This document shows positions 15,165 through 23,851 of a stretch of DNA of 34,408 nucleotides, in pieces. The stretch is taken from NCBI GenBank assembly GCA_016191015.1, contig JACPPM010000313.1, forward strand, positions 1-34,408. The letters run 5' to 3'. The position numbers were made by a program, and so were the translations under genes. This DNA is from Acidobacteriota bacterium (GTDB lineage Bacteria > Acidobacteriota > CAIWXX01). A model generated the notes under the pieces. That model saw nothing but the letters and a program-made list of their open reading frames with translations. It made no database searches and was not told the origin of the DNA. How positions within the stretch are numbered: the stretch's first letter is position 1; every line of letters begins with the position of its first letter.

Positions 15165-16304
15165 ATGACAATACCGCTGAAATACAACATACGCAGCCTG
15201 CTCCGGAGGAAATCCAGGACCGTGCTGACGGTCCTGGGAATCGCCTCCGTTATCTCGATCTTCGTGGCGATGGTGGCCTTTGCCGCCGGTATGGCCGCGA
15301 GCTTCAAGAACACCGGTTCGCGCGACAACATCGTTGTCTTGCAGAAGAGCGCTTTCTCGCAGTCACTCTCGTCTCTGCCGAAAAGCAGCAAGGAAGTCAT
15401 ACCGCATCTGCCATACATCAAGCGGAAGGGCGATCAAGCGCTCGTCTCCCCTGAGCTCGCCGTCGAACCCTGGGTCGGAGTGGCTGGCGGAAAGCAGGAT
15501 GTGTTCATGGTGGCGCGCGGGGTCGAGCCCATTTTCTTCGATGTCGTGGACACGATCCGGATCGTCCAGGGCTCGCCGGCCATGCGCGGTAACAAGGTGC
15601 TCCTTGGGCGCGCCGCTCAGCACAAGCTCGGCGGAATCGGCCTGGGCAGCTCGATCGTGATGTACGGGGAGAAGTGGACGGTGAGCGGCATCTTCGAGGC
15701 GGGCGGCAGCAGCCTTGAATTCACGATTCTGGCTGATCTGTCGGATCTGATGCGCGCGGGCAACAGAGATGAGCTCACATGCTACACGCTGAAGGCGGAC
15801 AGCGCGAGCAGCGTGGATCGCCTGATCAAGCTGTTGGAGGCCGACCGGCGAATCCTGGTCACCGCGCGCAGTGAGCCCGATTACTACGCCGGCTCTGGAA
15901 TGATGTTCGCCGTCGTCGCGCGCCTGGGTCTGATCATCTCCCTGATCGTGGCCATCGGCGCGGTCTTCGGTGGGATGAACACGATGTACACGGCCGTCGC
16001 CGGCAGAATGAGAGAAATCGCCACCCTCCGCGCCCTCGGCTTCGGCAAACGCAGTGTCTTGCTTTCCATCATCGCCGAATCCACCCTCCTCGCTCTCGCC
16101 GGCGGCCTCGTCGGTATCGCCGCGGGCAGTCTTGTCGACGGCACGAGGGTCAGTGTCCTCACGGCCAACATCCGTTTCACGGTGACTGCCATGGTCGTCC
16201 TGTCGGCACTGGTGCTTTCCCTTATTGTCGGCTTCCTCGGCGGTATCCTGCCCGCTCGTCGTGCGGCGCGGCTGGAGATCGTCGACGGCATGCGACAGCT
16301 ATGA
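15165..16304 (+). CDS. FtsX/MacB-type ABC permease, second copy
   Basis: Inner-membrane permease of 379 residues with the same plan as its neighbour: N-terminal helix ([20 protein letters not shown]), a periplasmic domain, then three helices with the coupling segment [21 protein letters not shown]. The C-terminus reads [12 protein letters not shown]. The two permeases are clearly paralogous in layout but diverged in sequence, suggesting a heterodimer around one ATPase. The start ATG follows a GTGAGGGAA site, 24 nt after the first permease stop. It is the last gene of the operon; its stop is only about 30 nt from the truncated end of an MCP remnant on the other strand, and I see no terminator in between. 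Confidence 0.9.
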   Translation: MTIPLKYNIRSLLRRKSRTVLTVLGIASVISIFVAMVAFAAGMAASFKNTGSRDNIVVLQKSAFSQSLSSLPKSSKEVIPHLPYIKRKGDQALVSPELAVEPWVGVAGGKQDVFMVARGVEPIFFDVVDTIRIVQGSPAMRGNKVLLGRAAQHKLGGIGLGSSIVMYGEKWTVSGIFEAGGSSLEFTILADLSDLMRAGNRDELTCYTLKADSASSVDRLIKLLEADRRILVTARSEPDYYAGSGMMFAVVARLGLIISLIVAIGAVFGGMNTMYTAVAGRMREIATLRALGFGKRSVLLSIIAESTLLALAGGLVGIAAGSLVDGTRVSVLTANIRFTVTAMVVLSALVLSLIVGFLGGILPARRAARLEIVDGMRQL

Positions 16305-16336
16305 GATCCCGGCGTGTCCTCCATCGGGGCCGTGTC

Positions 16337-16900
16337 GAACTCGGTGACTTTCTGGGACACGCCTACGATGTGTTTCAGAGAAGTGCCTGCGTTGTCGGCC
16401 AAGTGAATCCCATCTTCAACCTGTCTGGTCCCTTCGCGCATGGACCCGACCGCCTCCTGGGTGTCCTTCTGGATCGTCTTGATCATGGCCGCGATTTCTT
16501 TGGTGGCCTTCGTGGTCCGTTCGGCGAGCTTCCGCACTTCGTCGGCGACTACCGCGAATCCGCGCCCCTGCTCACCCGCCCGAGCCGCTTCAATGGCTGC
16601 ATTCAGAGCCAGGAGATTCGTCTGATCGGCGACGTCATCGATGACACCGATGATCTCGCCGATCTGGTCGCTGGATTTGCCGAGCTCTGCCACTGTCGAT
16701 GCCGATCGTGTCACGACGTCCGCGATTTTTCTCATTCCCGAGATCGTGTCGTCCATCACACGCCCGCCGTCTTCGGCAGCCTTCCCGCCTTCCTTCGCTG
16801 TGTCGGCAGTGGCCGCGGCGTTCTGGGCGTTCTCCACGATGGTTTTCGCCATCTCCCCGGCTGCACTCGCGACCTGTTGCGCCTGGGCCGCTTGCTCACG
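16337..16900 (-). pseudogene. Fragment of a methyl-accepting chemotaxis protein signalling domain
   Basis: The minus strand reads [20 protein letters not shown], continues through [20 protein letters not shown] and the highly conserved hairpin tip ([32 protein letters not shown]), and stops resembling the family at about [13 protein letters not shown] near 16337. Known MCPs have a ligand domain, membrane segments and HAMP before this point and another helical bundle arm after it; all are missing. The open frame continues antisense into the FtsX gene but that extension is not related sequence. The piece is cut at both ends and there is no start or ribosome site at a sensible place, so I treat it as a remnant. 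Confidence 0.85.
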
Positions 16901-17976
16901 GGGAGGTTGAACTGGAGCCCGGGCGCCCCGGCGACGAGAAGTTCCACTACAATCGCGGCACGCGCACGATTCCGCCTGCCCTGGTCTGGATCACCCGGCC
17001 CCTCTCTCTGTCGGAGATCTACAGGATCCTCCCGCGTCTCGTCACCAAGTTCGCGAAGACCGATATCCGGGTCACAAAGGTGAGGAAATGCGGCGCCAAC
17101 ATCGAGTGGCGCCCCACCCTCGAAATTCGGAAACTTCCTTCTCAGTATCAAGGCCGATATTCGCGCACGGGGTGTGAGGTCTACAAGGGGATGCTGGCGG
17201 CCATCCCTCGAGTTTCGGCCGGCAGGCCCACGGCCCAGGTCCGCGATGTACATTGCGTTCTCGATGGGGACGACTGCTGCGAATGGGAGTTTACATGGGG
17301 CACCTCAGGTCCGTTTCGCGATCCGCTTCCTTGGCTGGGGCTGGCAGGATCTTTGCTGCTCTTTACCTATTCCGTGAGCCCACTTCCACTGCAGGCGTTG
17401 TTCTACCCCGTGATCCCGGTCCCGCTGGTTGTGGGCTGGTACTACAGCCTCTTGCGACAGTCCAGGAAGCGGGAGGAAGAGAGAGCGGTGCAACTCGTTG
17501 AACAGCAGCAGCAATCAGAGAAGCAGCTCGGGCAGCTCCTCGAAGCACAGTCCGACACCCAGGCGGCCAACATCCCCCTCGAACAAAACGTGCGGTCCCT
17601 CACAGTCCTCCACGAGATCGGGCTGACCATCTCCTCTACACTGAACATGGATGAGCTTCTGCAGCGCACGCTGCAGGTCATCAAGGATGATCTGCATTTC
17701 GATCGGGCGATAATCCTCATCGTGGATGCCGAACGCCGGGTTTTGACGAGGGGCCGATCCATTGGCGGGCCCCCCGAAATGGCCGCCCTGGTCCGGAGCC
17801 TTGAGATACCGAGCGACAGGGAAGAGCTCGCCTCTACACAGGCGCTGATCTCCGGCGAGCCAGTGTTGGTTCCTTCTTCCGCGCAGGTCGCGGCAGCCGA
17901 GAGGGATCTCATGCGGGTCCTCGGTGCTTCCTCTTTCCTCGTCGTCCCCCTCACGGCGAATGGCTCATCGCCTTGA
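16900..17976 (+). pseudogene. 5'-truncated V4R-GAF sensor part of a hybrid histidine kinase
   Basis: The in-frame sequence from about 16900 begins abruptly at the end of the MCP remnant. It shows a V4R-like ligand domain (GRYSRTGCEVYKGMLAAIP, then VHCVLDGDDCCEWEFTW), one or two membrane segments (about 17330-17450), a charged/glutamine-rich coiled coil, and a GAF domain (SLTVLHEIGLTISSTLNMDE, then LHFDRAIILIVDAERRVL). The GAF stops at VVPLTANG near 17960 and the frame ends in TGA at 17976. No HisKA or ATPase domain follows. The longer frame upstream to 16699 is antisense MCP and not real. Family knowledge says V4R-GAF modules sit in front of a kinase, so the catalytic segment has been deleted. 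Confidence 0.75.
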
Positions 17977-18536
17977 CCAAGGTCGGGCATCGGGAGGCCG
18001 TCGCCTCGCGTGGCGATCTCGCTGGGGTCTTCACGAAGCCGCCCAAAATGGCCGTGCTCCTCGAAGCATTGATCAGGATCTTCACCGGCGCGGCTCAGCA
18101 GGATCTGAGCACGATTCGCGCGTCGCGTCCCCGGTTCGACGCGCGGATGGCCAGGGAACTGCCTCTCCGGATTCTGGTTGCCGAAGACAACACCATCAAC
18201 CAGAAACTCATGTTTCGACTGCTGTCGAGGCTCGGCTACCACGCCGATGTTGCCGCCAACGGAATGGAGGCATTGGAGTCGCTCCGCCGCCAGCCCTACG
18301 ACGTGATCCTCATGGACGTCCAGATGCCGGAGATGGACGGAACGGATGCGGCAAGAGCGATCATCAACGGGTGGCCGACGCCGCAACGGCCGCGAATCGT
18401 CGCTCTGACGGCGGCGGCAACGAAGGAGGATCGGGATGGGTGCCTCGCAGCCGGGATGGACGACTACCTGAGCAAGCCGGTCCGCATGGACGAGCTCGTG
18501 GCGGCACTCCGGAGGTGCGCGCCAGGAATACAATGA
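17961..18536 (+). pseudogene. C-terminal receiver domains of the same hybrid kinase
   Basis: From about 17961 a new frame begins with WLIALTKVGHREAVASRGDL and FTKPPKMAVLLEAL, the tail of a first receiver domain. A full second receiver follows: LVAEDNTINQKLMFRLL with its acidic pair, phospho-acceptor Asp in VILMDVQMPEMDG, and the lysine in YLSKPV. This order is typical of the end of hybrid kinases. A TTG at 17973 overlaps the TGA of the GAF fragment, so coupled translation of a 187-aa receiver protein is conceivable. The simplest reading is one ancestral gene with HisKA, ATPase and most of the first receiver deleted at the 17955-17961 junction. Confidence 0.75.
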
Positions 18537-18593
18537 TGCGCGCACGCCCCCCCGGCGTCGCGGGCCACACGCCGCCACCGAATGAGCGCTGGA

Positions 18594-19415
18594 TCAGGGC
18601 GGAGGTGGAGCGAGAACAGCCGTGAGCGTCTCGCTGCCGAGCACCACCCGAATTCGGGCAACGAAATCCGGCGTCACGAAAAGGGGCTGCCGCCGAAACA
18701 GGTTCGCGCAGGTGTCGTCCATATGCTCCTCCAGCGCCTTCGCCTTGCCTCTGGCGGAATCAGTTACCTTGTCCTGGTAGGCGCATCTGAACTGCAACCG
18801 CGACGGATCCACAATGCCGGCGGCGATGAAGGCCCTGGTCTTTCGCGCGCACCGGCACGGGTTGGCCGGATCGACCAGCCCGCACTTGCCGCGCATGAAG
18901 GTGTAGAGCTGCCGCCGTGCGCGTGAGAGGTTTTGGCGGAAGGCATCGATGCCACGCTGGGCCATCCGTTGCCACATCGGGATCTCGTTGGTCTTCGAAT
19001 CGACCTCGCACTGTGCGACCACGATACCTTCCTCGTTCAAGACCGCGCTGAGCAATTGAACCGGCTCCTCCCGCCCATCATGGCGGCCACGAAGTGTTTT
19101 TCCGTCGAGTCCCACCGAGACGCCTCCCAGTAGACGTTGCTCGAAGAGCCACTTTCCAACCACCTTGTCGACTTCCTGTGAGTCGACTCGGTGCAACGTC
19201 CGCCGAATCGCACTCTCCGATGGAGCGCGCCATCCTCGGATGCGAAACAACGGTATGCCGTCGTCGAGATCGTGTCCGACGAGCAGCGTCGCGCCATCAG
19301 ACAGGACAAAGGTCGAGCACGAGCCCGATGTCGCGGGTGAGACCCCATACCAGAGTCCCACTGCGGCCAGTCCTGCGGCGGCCACGCCCGGGATAGAACG
19401 CTGAATGAATCTCAT
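18594..19415 (-). CDS. Chimeric ORF: Ntn-hydrolase start, ISAs1 transposase piece, ECF sigma tail
   Basis: One uninterrupted frame of 273 codons starts at the ATG at 19415 behind an AAGGAG site. Residues 1-53 are a signal peptide followed by SCSTFVLSDGATLLVGHDL, as at the N-terminal nucleophile cysteine of linear amide C-N hydrolases. Residues about 54-146 match ISAs1-type transposases (RGWRAPSESAIRRTLHRVD, DGKTLRGRHDG, then VDSKTNEIP). Residues about 147-273 match the C-terminus of ECF sigma factors with a cysteine-rich tail (DAFRQNLSRARRQLYTFM, CGLVDPANPCRCARKTRAF, LFRRQPLFVTPDFVARIR). None of the three is complete: the hydrolase, the DDE transposase core and sigma region 2 are all missing. 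It is most likely a deletion scar that happened to remain open; expression is possible because the start signals are intact. Confidence 0.75.
   Translation of the reverse strand: MRFIQRSIPGVAAAGLAAVGLWYGVSPATSGSCSTFVLSDGATLLVGHDLDDGIPLFRIRGWRAPSESAIRRTLHRVDSQEVDKVVGKWLFEQRLLGGVSVGLDGKTLRGRHDGREEPVQLLSAVLNEEGIVVAQCEVDSKTNEIPMWQRMAQRGIDAFRQNLSRARRQLYTFMRGKCGLVDPANPCRCARKTRAFIAAGIVDPSRLQFRCAYQDKVTDSARGKAKALEEHMDDTCANLFRRQPLFVTPDFVARIRVVLGSETLTAVLAPPPP
18978..19256 (-). mobile_element. ISAs1-family transposase fragment
   Basis: About 93 codons inside the chimeric ORF carry the N-terminal portion of an ISAs1/H-repeat-like DDE transposase, including PSESAIRRTLHRVD and the hallmark DGKTLRG. Most of the catalytic core and both element ends are missing. 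The boundaries are estimated from where the resemblance stops. Confidence 0.75.
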
Positions 19416-19623
19416 AGAGCCTCCTTCGCGGGGATCAGGAAACCAGCCATGTTGCGGAAAGCGAAACGCGCACAGGCACCGATGGCAGCGGACGGGACCA
19501 CGGGGTGCGACGAGCGCGATGGCCCGGTGATCCTTGGTGGTGAGACGGATGGGCGAGCGATCGGCCGGGCGGCGGCGACGATGACGCGACGCGGCGTACG
19601 ACGATCCACGTCGGTTGTTCTTA

Positions 19624-19635
19624 CTACAATCGTAG
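19624..19635. promoter_or_regulatory. Short palindrome, possible TetR operator
   Basis: CTACAATCGTAG is a CTAC/GTAG inverted repeat around a 4-nt spacer, lying 16 nt upstream of the TetR -35 box in the divergent intergenic region. Binding by the adjacent TetR is an inference from position only. Confidence 0.35.
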
Positions 19636-19650
19636 ATATCCGTGATCTGC

Positions 19651-19679
19651 TTGACCGCGCAGACCAAGCCCGGTATGTT
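19651..19679 (+). promoter_or_regulatory. Sigma-70-type promoter of the TetR gene
   Basis: TTGACC (19651-19656) and TATGTT (19674-19679) are spaced by 17 nt and lie 28 nt before the TetR start codon, giving a short leader. Confidence 0.65.
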
Positions 19680-19706
19680 TGATGCCGAACGATTGGTAGG
19701 TTTTTC

Positions 19707-20375
19707 ATGAATCAAGAAGAGAAGTCCAAACGAAGCCGGGAACAGATACTTCACGCCGCCCTCGACCTATTCTCTCGCTGCGGGTATCGGGCAACCAGCG
19801 TTCGCGATATCGCTCAGGCGGCGCGCCTCTCTACCGGCAACGTGTATCATCATTTCCCCGACAAGGAGTCTATTTTCCTGGCTCTCCTCGATGAGTACTG
19901 GCAGGCGATCGATGACCCGGACCTGCCGTTCAATCGTGCCCTCGCGACCGACACGTTTCCGGAAAACCTCGAGGATATTGCGCGCGCGGCGCGCGAGACG
20001 ATCAAGCGGCACCGCAAGCACATCACGCTGATATATGTGGACGTGGTTGAGTTCGAGGGGCGTCACATCCAGAAGTTCTACTCTGAGATGTCCGCGCGTT
20101 TCGCCCGATTCCTGGCTCGCAGTGGCGGTGATATCCAGATGAAGCGCCGCCTGCGGCATGGGATCTCTCCCCTCTCGGCCGTGATGCTCGCCAGCCGCTT
20201 CCTCCTCCAATACTTTGCCGTCGAGATCGTGTTCGGGGTTCCGGACCAATTCGGCAAGGACACCGACGAGGTGATCCGGGAGTTCGCCGAGATACTTCGG
20301 CACGGGATGTTGCGCCCGGAGGTAACGCGGGCATCGGGCGGAACGCTCGAAGCCGTTGCCGGCGCGAAACGCTGA
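19707..20375 (+). CDS. TetR-family transcriptional regulator
   Basis: Regulator of 222 residues. Residues about 9-55 form the TetR helix-turn-helix: REQILHAALDLFSRCGYRATSVRDIAQAA, then the recognition helix and STGNVYHHFPDKESIFLAL. The remaining all-helical part binds the ligand and mediates dimerisation, with no assignable specificity. It converges with the acyl-CoA ligase gene, whose stop is 5 nt beyond its own. TetR members next to acyl-CoA ligase/SDR/KAS genes commonly respond to acyl-CoA or lipid ligands, so control of the neighbouring lipid operon is plausible, although the operon's promoter lies far away. Its own promoter and a nearby palindrome suggest autoregulation. Confidence 0.92.
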   Translation: MNQEEKSKRSREQILHAALDLFSRCGYRATSVRDIAQAARLSTGNVYHHFPDKESIFLALLDEYWQAIDDPDLPFNRALATDTFPENLEDIARAARETIKRHRKHITLIYVDVVEFEGRHIQKFYSEMSARFARFLARSGGDIQMKRRLRHGISPLSAVMLASRFLLQYFAVEIVFGVPDQFGKDTDEVIREFAEILRHGMLRPEVTRASGGTLEAVAGAKR

Positions 20376-20380
20376 AGCCG

Positions 20381-21946
20381 TCAATCGGCTCGGTGGCTCG
20401 GATCCGGTCCTGCCCCGTTCATCCTCTGACGGTACCGCTCCCTCAGCTCGCCCTTGACAACCTTGCCGTATGGCGTGCGAGGCATGGAATCCACGAACAC
20501 AATCTCTTTCGGCACCTTGTACTTCGCCAGGCTCTCGCTGAGGAACGCCGTCAGATCCGGTTCTCGTGCGCGGTCTCGTAGGACGACAAATGCCACGCCC
20601 ACTTCGCCCCAGGTCGGGTCCGGAACACCCAGGACAGCGGCGTCGCAGACATCGGGGTGCAGCGAAAGCTCCGCTTCGATCTCGGCAGGATAGACGTTCA
20701 CTCCTCCCGAGATAAACATGTCCTTGATCCGGCCGGCAATGTAGTAGAAACCTTCTTCGTCGACCCTGGCCAAATCGCCTGTATGAAAGCATCCGTCTGC
20801 CTCGAAGGCTGCACGTGTGGCGGGCGGATCGTTCCAGTACCCCGCCGAGACGTGGGGCCCGCGGAGACACAGTTCGCCGACCTCCCCAATCGGGACGGCC
20901 ATCCCGTTCGGACCGACCACGCGCGCCTCGGTGAACATCATCGGCTTGCCGATCGTTCCGGGCTTGCGCCAGGCATCAGCGTCGGCAAGGGCGAAACAAT
21001 TGACGCCCACCTCGGTGAGCCCGTAGCCCTGCCGCAGCACGATTCCTTTCTCACGAAACGCCTGGATCAACTGGACCGGGAGTGGAGCTCCGCCCGAAAT
21101 GAACCAGCGGAGACGTCCTTTGCGTACCTCAGGTGCCTCGATCAGCATCTTGAAGATGGTGGGCACGCCCAGAGCGACCGTGCATCCCTCGCGCTCGATT
21201 GTCTGCCAGATCTCGGCGACGTCGAACCGGGTGTGCAAGACGATGGTGCCACCAACAGCAAAGATCGGGGTGAGAAACACGGTCAAGCCGCCAGCGTGGT
21301 AAAGCGGCGTGAAGATCGGGCTGACATCGTCGGGACGCAGCTGCCAGGAGGCGACAGTGTTCAGGGCGTTCCAGCCGATCATTCTTTGCGGGATCATGAC
21401 GCCTTTGGGTTTGCCCGTCGTCCCGCTCGTGTACAACAGGCACTGCAGCCTTTCCGACAACGTCGATGCTGAGACAATCGGATCGGCCGTGGTGCGCGCG
21501 GCGCGCGCGCAAAGATCGGCATACGACGCGCTCCCGGGTTCGCACGCCGCATCATCGAGGGCAATCAGATGCTCGATTGTGAGCCTTCGTGCGAGTTGGC
21601 GAACCGTTTCGACGGTGTCGGCGCCGTACATCAATCCTCGTGCACCGCTGTCTTTCCAAATGATCTCGAGCTCGCGCGGCGTCAGTCTGGTGTTCAGCGG
21701 GACGAGCGTGATCTGCGCCTTCGCCGCCGCGAAGAACGCCTCGACGAATTCGACGCGATTCGCCGAGAGAATTGCCACGCGGTCGCCTTCGCTCAGCCCG
21801 CACACATCGCGCCACACTCGAGCGCATCGCGAGGCACGCGCGTCAAGTTCTCGGTACGTCAGGCGAAGGCCGGTCGAGACACAGACGAGCGCCAGCTTGT
21901 CGGGACTCATCCGGGCGCGCTCGCCCAGCACATCACCGTGTATCAT
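20381..21946 (-). CDS. AMP-dependent acyl-CoA synthetase/ligase
   Basis: Adenylate-forming enzyme of 521 residues, usual length. The P-loop LLYTSGTTGKPKGVM lies at about 170-184. Later motifs are QGYGLTEVG, the YYIAGRIKDMFISGGVNVYPAE hinge region near 400, and the catalytic lysine motif in PYGKVVKGELR near the C-terminus. Members activate a carboxylic acid as acyl-AMP and transfer it to CoA; medium or long-chain fatty acids are typical for this FadD/MenE-like type, but the substrate is not readable. It is the last gene of a minus-strand operon, and its start overlaps the hydrolase stop by 14 nt. It probably supplies or recycles acyl-CoA for the KAS III-like enzyme and the SDR upstream. Confidence 0.92.
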   Translation of the reverse strand: MIHGDVLGERARMSPDKLALVCVSTGLRLTYRELDARASRCARVWRDVCGLSEGDRVAILSANRVEFVEAFFAAAKAQITLVPLNTRLTPRELEIIWKDSGARGLMYGADTVETVRQLARRLTIEHLIALDDAACEPGSASYADLCARAARTTADPIVSASTLSERLQCLLYTSGTTGKPKGVMIPQRMIGWNALNTVASWQLRPDDVSPIFTPLYHAGGLTVFLTPIFAVGGTIVLHTRFDVAEIWQTIEREGCTVALGVPTIFKMLIEAPEVRKGRLRWFISGGAPLPVQLIQAFREKGIVLRQGYGLTEVGVNCFALADADAWRKPGTIGKPMMFTEARVVGPNGMAVPIGEVGELCLRGPHVSAGYWNDPPATRAAFEADGCFHTGDLARVDEEGFYYIAGRIKDMFISGGVNVYPAEIEAELSLHPDVCDAAVLGVPDPTWGEVGVAFVVLRDRAREPDLTAFLSESLAKYKVPKEIVFVDSMPRTPYGKVVKGELRERYRQRMNGAGPDPSHRAD

Positions 21947-22844
21947 GACGCGTACCCGACTCCAGGACCCCGATCAGGCTCTCAACGAACCTCTCCGGGC
22001 ACTCCTGCTGCGGCACATGCCCGCACCGCGGAATGGTCGTGATCCGCGCCGAGGGGATCGCGGCTGCGAGCTTTCTGGCATACTCCATGGTGAGCAGCCG
22101 ATCGGACTCTCCCCACAGCAGATCTGTCGCGACCGTGATCTGCCCGGCTGTTCCTTCCATGAAATGCCGTGCCATGTCCGCCGGGTCCTGAGCCATGCGG
22201 GCGATGGGACCCGAGCGTGCGGTGCGCACGATGTCGTCGAGGACATTGGGCGGCACACGTGGGCTCGCCGGATCCCGCAGGGCCTCCACGGTCCTCCGAG
22301 CCTCGTCGCGGCTGCGTGGCATCAAACTGATCCCTCGATCCTCCCACGCAAAACCGCCACCATTGACCAGGACGATTCGGTGCACAAGATTCGGGTGTCT
22401 CTGAGCCAAAAGCATGGCAACCCAGGCGCCCATCGAGTTGCCGACCACAGTCACGGGCTTGCCACCACTCTCCTGCTCGATGAGTGTCACGGTCCCAGCA
22501 AGAATAGTGCCGAGACGGAGTGGGCCGTCACGCGGATCCGAACCGCCATGACCGGGCAGGTCAGGGATCAGGAGACGGTACCGTTCCGAAAGTCGTGCGG
22601 CCACCAGCGCCCACGAACCCGCCTGGTGGCCCGCACCGTGGAGCAAGAGCAATGTCGGTCCGCTCCCACCGCGCCAGTAGACGAGCCTGCCGGCGGCGGT
22701 CTCGGCGGTGTGCTTGGTGAGCCTCGCCCGCTTTAGCGAGATCCGCGACGCCCAGCCGAGAACGGTCAAGGGCCGGTACCAGGCGAAGACAAGGCAGGCG
22801 GCCACCGCTGCCGCCACCGGCGCTAGAACATAGGCAGCGCGCAT
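21933..22844 (-). CDS. Alpha/beta hydrolase with N-terminal membrane anchor
   Basis: 303 residues. Residues about 6-22 form a hydrophobic anchor (VLAPVAAAVAACLVFAWY), so the enzyme is probably held at the inner membrane. The fold marks are LLLLHGAGHQAGSW (oxyanion loop), the nucleophile elbow VGNSMGAW with S137, an acid candidate in LLWGESDRLL, and the histidine in RCGHVPQQECP. The nucleophile is serine, not the aspartate of OleB-type enzymes. It could be an ester, thioester or lactone hydrolase. It sits 9 nt after the KAS III-like gene and overlaps the ligase start, so it acts in the same acyl pathway, perhaps releasing a free acid that the ligase re-activates. Confidence 0.88.
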   Translation of the reverse strand: MRAAYVLAPVAAAVAACLVFAWYRPLTVLGWASRISLKRARLTKHTAETAAGRLVYWRGGSGPTLLLLHGAGHQAGSWALVAARLSERYRLLIPDLPGHGGSDPRDGPLRLGTILAGTVTLIEQESGGKPVTVVGNSMGAWVAMLLAQRHPNLVHRIVLVNGGGFAWEDRGISLMPRSRDEARRTVEALRDPASPRVPPNVLDDIVRTARSGPIARMAQDPADMARHFMEGTAGQITVATDLLWGESDRLLTMEYARKLAAAIPSARITTIPRCGHVPQQECPERFVESLIGVLESGTRHDTR

Positions 22845-22853
22845 GACCTCTTC

Positions 22854-23849
22854 TCAGAGCATCCGCAGCGCCACTGCGGCCTGGTTGTACCCGACGCCCG
22901 ATCCGACGAGAACCACGAGCTGTCCCGGCACAATGCGTTTCTGCTCGATGGCATCGTCCAGCACCATAGGGATGCACGCGGACCCCGTGTATCCCCACTC
23001 TTCCATGATCGTGTGCGTCCGCTCCATGGGGAGTCCCAGCTTGTCCATGACGATCTTGATCGATGGCTTCCGCACCTGGGTGAACAGGATGAAATCGATC
23101 TGGTTTGCGGCAAAACCGTTCGCATCGGCCAGAGCGAGAACGAGGCGAGGCCATCCATCGTGGTTGACCTCGGGCGGGTATCGCTTCGTCATCCGCACAC
23201 TCGTCCGACCCGCCCTCACCGACTCTTCCGTTGCCGGCTCAAAGGTCCCTCCCGAGTAGATCCCCCAATCTGCGTGGAACGATCCGTCGGCGTGGAGCGC
23301 CGATCCGAGGATACCCGGCCGGTCGCTGGCCGTCACGACGGCGGCGCCGGCGCCGTCGCCGTAGAAGAAGATCATCGGATCATCCGGACTGGCGAGCTTG
23401 CGCATCAGGTAGGCGCCGACAACCAGCACGCGGTTGATCGACGGATTTGCCATGATCAGACCCGAGGCAGTCGCGAGTGCCGTCGGGAACGATGCGCACG
23501 CGCAACCGACGTCGAAGGTCCCCGCGTTCTTCGCTCCCAGCTTGTGTTGCAGAACAACGGATGTCGCGGGGGTGATGTAGTCCGGGGAATCTGTGCCGAG
23601 GATGATCAGATCGATGTGTTCAGGGCGCAGCCGGGCGCGGTCGAGAGCTTGCTGGGCCGCCGGCAGCGCGAGGTCGGAGGTGGCCCAATTTTCGGGCGCC
23701 CATCTGCGCGCGTGTATCCCGGTCGACTCCTCCATCTTACGCACGAAATCGGGGAAGCGGGGCTCGAACCGTTCGCGCAACTCATCGTTTGAAACAACGC
23801 GGTCCGGCACGTACCGCCCGGTGGCGAGAATCTGCGCGTGTCGGCTCAT
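22854..23849 (-). CDS. Ketoacyl synthase III-like protein with altered active site
   Basis: Thiolase-fold protein of 331 residues, FabH-like in length and domain order. The nucleophile Cys is present (C118 in VGCACASF), as are GDGAGAAVV and the C-terminal GQLVVLVGSGVGYNQAAVAL. At the FabH His position the sequence is DFILFTQVRKPS, giving T257, and at the Asn position it is WGYTGSACIP, giving Y287; both partners of the Cys-His-Asn triad are thus replaced. FabH uses those residues for decarboxylative condensation, so this enzyme more likely catalyses acyl transfer or a non-decarboxylative reaction, or uses other residues. It lies 2 nt behind the SDR and 9 nt ahead of the hydrolase in a tight operon. 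Confidence 0.88.
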   Translation of the reverse strand: MSRHAQILATGRYVPDRVVSNDELRERFEPRFPDFVRKMEESTGIHARRWAPENWATSDLALPAAQQALDRARLRPEHIDLIILGTDSPDYITPATSVVLQHKLGAKNAGTFDVGCACASFPTALATASGLIMANPSINRVLVVGAYLMRKLASPDDPMIFFYGDGAGAAVVTASDRPGILGSALHADGSFHADWGIYSGGTFEPATEESVRAGRTSVRMTKRYPPEVNHDGWPRLVLALADANGFAANQIDFILFTQVRKPSIKIVMDKLGLPMERTHTIMEEWGYTGSACIPMVLDDAIEQKRIVPGQLVVLVGSGVGYNQAAVALRML

Positions 23850-23851
23850 GG

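Noticed and set aside
15884-16336. C-terminal extension of the MCP frame into the FtsX gene
   Set aside because: The sequence after SQKVTEF no longer resembles chemotaxis proteins and is antisense to a well-supported permease.
19416-19754. Upstream extension of the chimeric frame to 19754
   Set aside because: It runs through the divergent intergenic region and into the TetR gene; the ATG at 19415 has a good ribosome site and is followed by a signal peptide.
21309-22736. 475-codon plus-strand open frame
   Set aside because: Antisense to the acyl-CoA ligase and alpha/beta hydrolase genes, both of which have clear motifs; the translation shows no domain.
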